From contig CAITIQ010000473.1 of NCBI GenBank assembly GCA_903892415.1, forward strand, positions 28,174-92,173: a DNA stretch of 64,000 bases. The letters are read 5' to 3'. Of this stretch, positions 59,150 through 64,000 are shown in pieces. Source of the DNA: an uncultured delta proteobacterium (lineage in GTDB: Bacteria > Myxococcota_A > Polyangia > Polyangiales > Polyangiaceae). The notes beneath the pieces were generated by a model, which saw nothing but the letters and a program-made list of their open reading frames with translations, did no database searches and had not been told where the DNA came from. Position 1 is the stretch's first letter. Each line of letters opens with the position of its first letter. A program made the translations under genes and the position numbers.

Positions 59150-60000
59150 CCGCCGTTCGTGGCTTTCGCGCGCCTCCCTCTGGACCGCCCGAAGAGCTTT
59201 CGAACTGGGATGGCCCGATCGAGCAGGCGTGTCTCCTGTTCATCGATCTCGAAATGACAGGCCTGCAGCCTGAGCAGGATCGCGTGATCGAGCTGTGCGC
59301 GGAGTTGGTGCGCGGGGATCAGGTGCTGGCGCGTATCGATTCGCTGATTCGGCCCGAGTGTGGTCGCTTCGGCAATGAACGGATTCACGGCATAAAGGCT
59401 GAAGACCTCCTGCCCGCGCCAAGCTTTGCGGAGGTGCTTTCGCAACTCGAGCCCTTGCTCTCACAGGCGGTCTTGGTCGCCCACGGGGCGGCCTTTGACG
59501 TGGTGTTCTTGCGCAAGGAGGCGGAGCGCGCCGGCCGCGAGCTTTCGCTGCCGACGTTCCTCGATACGCTGCCCGTTTCGAGGCGCGCCTTCCCGTTTCC
59601 TCGCCATGCCCTCTCCGAGCTCGCCAAGACCCTCAGTCTGGGCAACGAGCGTTCGCATCGCGCAGCCGGTGACGTTGCAACGTTAAGGCGGCTTTTTAGC
59701 GCACTTTGTGCTCGGCTCAAGCCGGCCTGTCTCCGGGAACTGTTCGAGGTGGGCATTCGGCCGCGAGGACCATCCCAAGCCGTAGTTGAAGCACTTCAGG
59801 CCAGTTTGACCAGCGCATCACCGGTAAAAGTAACCTACCGGCGTACGGGGAAGCCGATCACGGAGGGGGTGCTGTCAGTGCAAAAGGTGGAGACCGAACT
59901 CGACCCGCCGGTGGTTCTTGGCTATTGGCTCCCAAGCCGTGGACGAACCCAGTTGCGGCTGGACCGAATCATTTCGGTTATTCCCTCGCAAGCTGGCTAA
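59146..60000 (+). CDS. DnaQ-like 3'-5' exonuclease with C-terminal WYL-like domain
   Basis: 284 residues. A DEDDh exonuclease domain: D34 and E36 in FIDLEMTG, the DxxFL-type central motif and H171/D176 in HRAAGD. A linker leads to about 60 C-terminal residues (VKVTYRRTGKPITEGVLSVQ; GYWLPSRGRTQLRLDRIISV) that look like a WYL domain, which binds ligands or nucleic acid in other proteins. TTG start overlapping the cysteine-rich lipoprotein gene. The combination suggests ligand-controlled DNA or RNA trimming; function unproven. Confidence 0.7.
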   Translation: MTAVRGFRAPPSGPPEELSNWDGPIEQACLLFIDLEMTGLQPEQDRVIELCAELVRGDQVLARIDSLIRPECGRFGNERIHGIKAEDLLPAPSFAEVLSQLEPLLSQAVLVAHGAAFDVVFLRKEAERAGRELSLPTFLDTLPVSRRAFPFPRHALSELAKTLSLGNERSHRAAGDVATLRRLFSALCARLKPACLRELFEVGIRPRGPSQAVVEALQASLTSASPVKVTYRRTGKPITEGVLSVQKVETELDPPVVLGYWLPSRGRTQLRLDRIISVIPSQAG

Positions 60001-60019
60001 TCCGCGTCAGGAACACAAC

Positions 60020-61393
60020 ATGGCTGCATCCTCCTACTCGTTTGGTTTCGGGCTCGCCCTCGTTGGTGCTCTCGCCGCCTGCAATCCCGGGCCTCCAAAG
60101 GCGCCCGAACGAGACCGGGCGGCAGAACAGTTCTTTCGGCGGGCGGCTGAAGATTTTGATCAGGCGCGCATTGATGAGGCGCAAGACGCGATCGAGCGGG
60201 CCCTGGCGATCGCACCGAACGACAACGAGTTGCAGACCTTGGGCGGACGCATTGCGCTAGCGCAGCTGCAGTTCGACGAGTCGTTGCGGCTACTGCACAA
60301 CGTTCCGGGGTCAGAAGCCCAAGGTCTGCGCGGGCGCGCCCATTGGTACCAGGGAGAGCTGGCGCCTGCGGCGCAAGAGTTCGAGGCGATGCTGAATGAC
60401 CCTACGGTGCGCGACGACTGGGCGCGCTCTGTTGCAGGGCTCGCTCGCAGTGGCGAAGGTCGAACCCCGTATGCGATGTCGGGGGACCCTCGAGCGGTGC
60501 TGGATATGGCTCAGGTTAGCCTTTCCGCGCCCTATCTCGTGGTGGAGGTCGAGGTCGACGGCGAGGAAGGGCTCGCGTTGATCGCGACCAACGTCGAGGA
60601 CATCCTGGTCGAGAGCAACACTCATCCACAGCCGAGCTGGGCGTCGCTGCGCTTCAAGTCGCCGCCTTCACCGCTCAACGGGCAGCGGTCCGTGGTCGAG
60701 CTCAATGACGTTCCGGCCTTGCCGCAAGACCTAGCCGGCATCAGCCGCGAGGTGAACACCAACTTGAAGGCTCTGATCGGCGTCAATGTGCTGCGGCAGC
60801 TCAACGTGACCATCGACTTCGCGGCACGGCAGTTCGTCGTGCGCCAGCAAGCAGCACCTCCACCGCCCGATTCGACCCGCTTACGTGCGCTTTACTCGCG
60901 CGGAGGCGGCTTGATGCTCGCCGCGGGTATTGGAGAGAGTGAGAACACGACTGGCACCTTCTTCGTCGACAGTACGAGCCGACACCCGCTTTCAATGGAC
61001 GAGATCGGCCTGACCAAGGCCGGCATCAAGACGTCCGACTTGACGGCGTTCACCGCAGACCCTGGTTCCAAGCTGCGTCAGGGAGTCGTTCCGGTGGTTC
61101 GCCTGGGAGCCTTTGACCTCAAGAAAGTCCCGGCGATTTTTGGCGGTCCGCTCACCGACGTCGAGAAACAACTGCAGTTCGACGTGGACGGCGTGATTGG
61201 TGTACCGCTGCTGGCCTTCTACCGGTTTACCTTCGCCGACAGCGGGCGTGTGATCTACCTCGAGGATGATTCCGAGGTTCGGCGTATGGCCGCAGAAGAG
61301 GATGACTTCGGCTCGGTCCTCGCTCCGCCGCCGCAGAACTTGACTGCCCCCGAGGTTCCGGTTGTACCGCTCAGCCCTGGAGTCGTTCCGTGA
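60020..61393 (+). CDS. TPR lipoprotein with degenerate retropepsin-like domains
   Basis: 457 residues. Signal and lipobox ALAAC, a TPR-like part (RIDEAQDAIERALAIAPNDN and LQTLGGRIALAQ), then two beta-rich halves with aspartic-protease-like traits: IGVNVLRQLNVTIDFAARQF, FFVDSTSRHPLSMDEIGL and IGVPLLAFYRFTFADSGRVI. The DTG triads are not intact (IATN; VDST), so it may be inactive. ATG 60020 is chosen at the signal peptide. The stop overlaps the coaD GTG by four bases. Confidence 0.62.
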   Translation: MAASSYSFGFGLALVGALAACNPGPPKAPERDRAAEQFFRRAAEDFDQARIDEAQDAIERALAIAPNDNELQTLGGRIALAQLQFDESLRLLHNVPGSEAQGLRGRAHWYQGELAPAAQEFEAMLNDPTVRDDWARSVAGLARSGEGRTPYAMSGDPRAVLDMAQVSLSAPYLVVEVEVDGEEGLALIATNVEDILVESNTHPQPSWASLRFKSPPSPLNGQRSVVELNDVPALPQDLAGISREVNTNLKALIGVNVLRQLNVTIDFAARQFVVRQQAAPPPPDSTRLRALYSRGGGLMLAAGIGESENTTGTFFVDSTSRHPLSMDEIGLTKAGIKTSDLTAFTADPGSKLRQGVVPVVRLGAFDLKKVPAIFGGPLTDVEKQLQFDVDGVIGVPLLAFYRFTFADSGRVIYLEDDSEVRRMAAEEDDFGSVLAPPPQNLTAPEVPVVPLSPGVVP

Positions 61394-61884
61394 GCAACGT
61401 TTCAAATCTGGCCGTCTATGCAGGCAGTTTCGACCCGGTGACGCTTGGCCACCTGGACCTGATTGAGCGCGCCGCCAAGCTCTTCGATGACGTCGTTGTG
61501 GCGATCGGCGTGCATCCCACGCGCAAACCGCTGTTCTCCTTCGAGGAGCGACTTTCGCTCTTGCTCGAGGTGGTCAAGCCTTTCCCCAACGTGCGCGTGG
61601 AGCGCTTCGACGGCCTGCTCATCCACTATTGCAAGGCGCTTGGCGCGCGCGTGATCGTGCGCGGCCTGAGGGCCGCGACCGACTTCGAGTACGAGCTGCA
61701 GATCGCCCACGCCAACGCGGATATGGAGCCCCAGATCGACACCGTGTTCTTGCCGACTCGGGCCAACTACGGCTTTGTCTCCGCCAGCTTGGTGCGGGAG
61801 ATCGCAAGCCACGGCGGCAACGTCAGTCACTATGCGCCAGAGATCGTGTGCGCGGCGCTTCGAAACAAGTTTCCGCGTCCTTAG
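61390..61884 (+). CDS. coaD: Phosphopantetheine adenylyltransferase CoaD
   Basis: 164 residues, standard length. N-terminal TxGH-equivalent YAGSFDPVTLGHLDLIERA, VHPTRKPLFSFEER, the RGLRAATDFEYELQIAHAN segment and the ISSS-equivalent YGFVSASLVREIA. It converts 4'-phosphopantetheine to dephospho-CoA. GTG start is coupled to the TPR lipoprotein gene. A 15-bp tandem repeat overlaps its end. Confidence 0.95.
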   Translation: MSNVSNLAVYAGSFDPVTLGHLDLIERAAKLFDDVVVAIGVHPTRKPLFSFEERLSLLLEVVKPFPNVRVERFDGLLIHYCKALGARVIVRGLRAATDFEYELQIAHANADMEPQIDTVFLPTRANYGFVSASLVREIASHGGNVSHYAPEIVCAALRNKFPRP

Positions 61885-61899
61885 TTTCCGCGTCCTTAG
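61870..61899 (+). repeat. 15-bp perfect tandem duplication across the coaD stop codon
   Basis: TTTCCGCGTCCTTAG at 61870-61884 is repeated at 61885-61899. The first copy contains the coaD stop TAG, the second is non-coding. A slippage-type duplication. Confidence 0.9.
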
Positions 61900-61911
61900 C
61901 TTGCGCGCGAC

Positions 61912-62895
61912 TCATTCGTAAACGGCGAACGGAGTCGGCATGAACAACAGCAAGAACAGCGCGAGGCACAGCCACGCCATCACCCGACGCACGGGAGAAA
62001 GGTTGTGGTCGTCGGTGGGCGGGTGGTTGACCCGCGTCCTGCGCTTTAGAAACAGCAGGATAAAGAACCAAACCACGTAAAACGTGGAGTTGGAGATGGC
62101 TGTGCCCAAGCTGGTCCCGTTCAAAATCGCGGGCAAAACGAATTTCACCAGGTTGTAGCCAAAGACCAGCAACAGCCCGTAATGGATCACGTCGGCGTAG
62201 CGGTCTTGGCGGGGGCCAAACAGCGAGTAGGCAATGTGGCCTCCATCAAGCTGGCCCACTGGAATGAGGTTGATGGCCGTGACGAAAAGCCCAGCCCAGC
62301 CCGCAAAGGCGGTTTGGTTCATCGTTACATCGGAGCCATCCGGGATGGGTCCGAGCACCAGTCGCTTCATCAACCAATAAAAGATGCTCTGGCCCTCGAG
62401 CGTGTACGGGAGCTTGCTGATGGTAACGGGCGAGCTGTCGAGGCCGATCACCAGCACCGGCACGGTAACTAGCAGCCCCGCCAGGGGGCCCGCTGCGCCA
62501 ATGTCGAACAGGGCGTTGCGTGATCGAATGCGGTCGGGCATGGCGATCAGCGCGCCCATCGTGCCGAACGGCGTCAGGAACGGCACCGGGATGAAGTACG
62601 GCAAGGAGACTGCGACCTTGTGAATGCGAGCGGCGATGTAGTGGCCGAACTCATGAAAGAGCAGGATCAGCAGCAGGGGGACGGCGAAGCGCCATCCGCG
62701 AGGCAGCAGCGTGAGCAAGGATTCGCCGGGCTTGCCGTCGTAGAGACCACCAGCGAGGAACATCGAAAGTGCGGTGGCCAGGAAGAGTGGACCGGCCAAG
62801 CGAAAGTTGGGCCTGTGCTCGACGGGGTCATCGACCGAGGGCGGATCCTCGGCGGCCGTTTCGTCCTCGAGCGAGCTCTGATCGCGCGTCTCCAT
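61912..62895 (-). CDS. Site-2 protease family (M50) metallopeptidase
   Basis: 327 residues, about six TM helices. Zinc motif H81-E-F-G-H85 in a TM helix and the second motif NLIPVGQLDGGH. No PDZ domain between them. Such proteins cleave within membranes to release regulators or signal peptides. METRDQ at 62895 is the chosen start; a GTG four codons upstream is possible. It diverges from gluQRS. Confidence 0.9.
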   Translation of the reverse strand: METRDQSSLEDETAAEDPPSVDDPVEHRPNFRLAGPLFLATALSMFLAGGLYDGKPGESLLTLLPRGWRFAVPLLLILLFHEFGHYIAARIHKVAVSLPYFIPVPFLTPFGTMGALIAMPDRIRSRNALFDIGAAGPLAGLLVTVPVLVIGLDSSPVTISKLPYTLEGQSIFYWLMKRLVLGPIPDGSDVTMNQTAFAGWAGLFVTAINLIPVGQLDGGHIAYSLFGPRQDRYADVIHYGLLLVFGYNLVKFVLPAILNGTSLGTAISNSTFYVVWFFILLFLKRRTRVNHPPTDDHNLSPVRRVMAWLCLALFLLLFMPTPFAVYE

Positions 62896-62965
62896 CTTTG
62901 GCAGCACACGGTTCAGTGGCCGTTCGTTCGTGTCAACTGTGGAGCGTTCGCGCTAGAAAGCGCAG

Positions 62966-63934
62966 ATGGTTCGCGGTCGTTTTGCCCCGTCGCCTACCGG
63001 GTCGCTACACCTCGGCGGGCTTGCCACTGCGCTTTTCGCCTACGCAAGCGCAAGAAGGTCGCAAGGCAGCATTGTTCTGCGCGTTGAGGATTTGGACGGC
63101 CCCCGGCTGGTTCGCGGAGCTCTTGCGGAGCAACTCGACGATCTTGCGTGGCTGGGCCTTCGTTTCGATGAGGGGCCTGAGTCAGGGCAATACGGCCCTT
63201 ATGTTCAATCCCAGCGCGTCGAGCTGTACCAAGCCGTGGTGACGGACCTAGCCGCGCGCAGCTTGGTGTACCCGTGTGATTGCTCGCGCAAAGAGCTGCG
63301 TGCCGGCCAGCCCGAGCTTGCGGCAGTGGTCGCGGCGCCGCATCTCGGTGAGGAGGGCGCGCCTTATGCAGGCACCTGTCGTCCGCGCGGGGCTCGCTCG
63401 AAGCAGGGGTTTCGTCGTCCGCCGGCATTGCGCCTGATCACTTCGCACGAGCCGGCCCGCTACGTCGACGCTCTACGCGGTGAGCTTGCGGAGGACGTAG
63501 CCGAGTTGGTCGGCGATTTCATCTTATGCCGTGGAGACGGCGTGTTTGCCTATCAGCTCGCCGTTTCGGTCGATGACGCTGCCATGGCCATCAGCGAGGT
63601 GGTACGCGGCTCTGATTTGCGCTCTTCCGCAGCGCGGCAGGCCTACCTGATTCGGCTGCTCGGTGGAGTTCCGCCCAGCTACCTGCATGTGCCTGTGCTC
63701 GTCGGGACCGACGGCGCCAAGCTCTCCAAACGTGACGGGGGAAGCAGTGTGCGGAGCTATCGCGACGCCGGCGTTGCACCGCAGCGTTTGATCGGCGCGC
63801 TTGTTCGCGCCTACGGACAGCCCGTGCCGAAGGACTGTTCGATCGAAGTCTTGGTGGCTGCGTTCGATCCCCGTAAACTCCCCGAGGAGGTCGTGCCGCT
63901 GTCGAAGATTCGCGAAGCCTTGGTTAGCGAGTAG
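62966..63934 (+). CDS. gluQ: Glutamyl-Q tRNA(Asp) synthetase
   Basis: 322 residues, a GluRS-like catalytic core without the anticodon-binding domain. FAPSPTGSLHLGGLATALFA (HIGH equivalent H15-L-G-G18), a zinc site around CDCSRKE and later CRPRG, KLSKR in the second signature. It glutamylates queuosine 34 of tRNA-Asp. Good ATG start. Confidence 0.93.
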   Translation: MVRGRFAPSPTGSLHLGGLATALFAYASARRSQGSIVLRVEDLDGPRLVRGALAEQLDDLAWLGLRFDEGPESGQYGPYVQSQRVELYQAVVTDLAARSLVYPCDCSRKELRAGQPELAAVVAAPHLGEEGAPYAGTCRPRGARSKQGFRRPPALRLITSHEPARYVDALRGELAEDVAELVGDFILCRGDGVFAYQLAVSVDDAAMAISEVVRGSDLRSSAARQAYLIRLLGGVPPSYLHVPVLVGTDGAKLSKRDGGSSVRSYRDAGVAPQRLIGALVRAYGQPVPKDCSIEVLVAAFDPRKLPEEVVPLSKIREALVSE

Positions 63935-63935
63935 C

Positions 63936-64000
63936 ATGCGCACAGTGGCGCGCTTCGTTCCAGATTCGCTGATCGGCCGAGAGCTACCGGGCACCAACAC
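63936..64000 (+). CDS. Start of a further gene, truncated; possibly a Ser/Thr kinase
   Basis: An ATG two bases after the gluQ stop opens a frame to the window edge, MRTVARFVPDSLIGRELPGTN. The DSLIGRELPGTN segment has the form common just before the Gly-rich loop of myxobacterial kinases, but the fragment is too short to prove it. Confidence 0.35.
   Translation, partial: MRTVARFVPDSLIGRELPGTN

Overview
The window reads as chromosomal core DNA of a high-GC myxobacterium-like organism (Myxococcota, probably Polyangia/Polyangiales). Pointers are Hanks-type Ser/Thr kinases, a CdnL/CarD regulator, a GltJ/AgmX-type zinc-ribbon plus GYF protein, a Tgl/PilF-like TPR lipoprotein, a DUF4388 protein, an NtrC-type regulator, a histone H1-like protein, and lipoproteins whose lipobox is followed by Gly-rich linkers. 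No phage, insertion sequence, CRISPR array, rRNA or tRNA gene was seen. Taxonomy is inference from gene style.

Layout. 1-5095: a truncated Ser/Thr kinase, a dicarboxylate symporter, a YqeY-like protein, the GltJ-like protein and a small phosphodiesterase. 5096-19853: the division and cell wall (dcw) cluster, mraZ-rsmH-ftsL-ftsI-murE-mraY-ftsW-murG-murC-ftsQ-ftsA-ftsZ, mostly with overlapping stops and starts, a candidate mraZ promoter with MraZ-box-like repeats, and a strong terminator after ftsZ. murF, murD, murB and ddl are absent from it. 19864-30841: dnaJ, membrane proteins, tsaB, a Crp-type regulator, a Tgl-like lipoprotein, a RodZ-like protein, recO, and an APH-like kinase coupled to an APS-kinase-like protein. 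31013-43974: lipoproteins, a C4-methylsterol-oxidase-like enzyme, ferrochelatase, a large TPR metallopeptidase, an NtrC regulator diverging from a DUF4388 protein, a tail-anchored zincin and a parvulin-type PPIase.

43994-52684: a compact pterin dehydratase-rnc-Tat protein-trmL operon, trpS with a likely Fe-S motif, and a minus-strand operon of an MscS channel followed by two CPA2-type antiporter-like proteins. 52817-55414: carD with a long leader and good promoter, downstream of ppx/gppA and an OmpA-family lipoprotein. 55849-64000: histone H1-like gene with 30-bp tandem repeats, an unrecognised 526-aa protein, a DnaQ-like exonuclease with a WYL-like C-terminus coupled to a cysteine-rich lipoprotein, a TPR/retropepsin-like lipoprotein coupled to coaD, a site-2 protease, gluQRS, and the first codons of another gene.

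Much of the window is housekeeping. The less ordinary items are the APS-kinase-like/APH-like pair, the MscS plus double antiporter operon, the exonuclease-WYL fusion, the tail-anchored zincin, the GltJ-like protein away from other gliding genes, the TrpRS cysteine cluster, the reduced dcw cluster and the FtsZ linker repeats. I saw no clear-cut wholly new system; these are the best leads.
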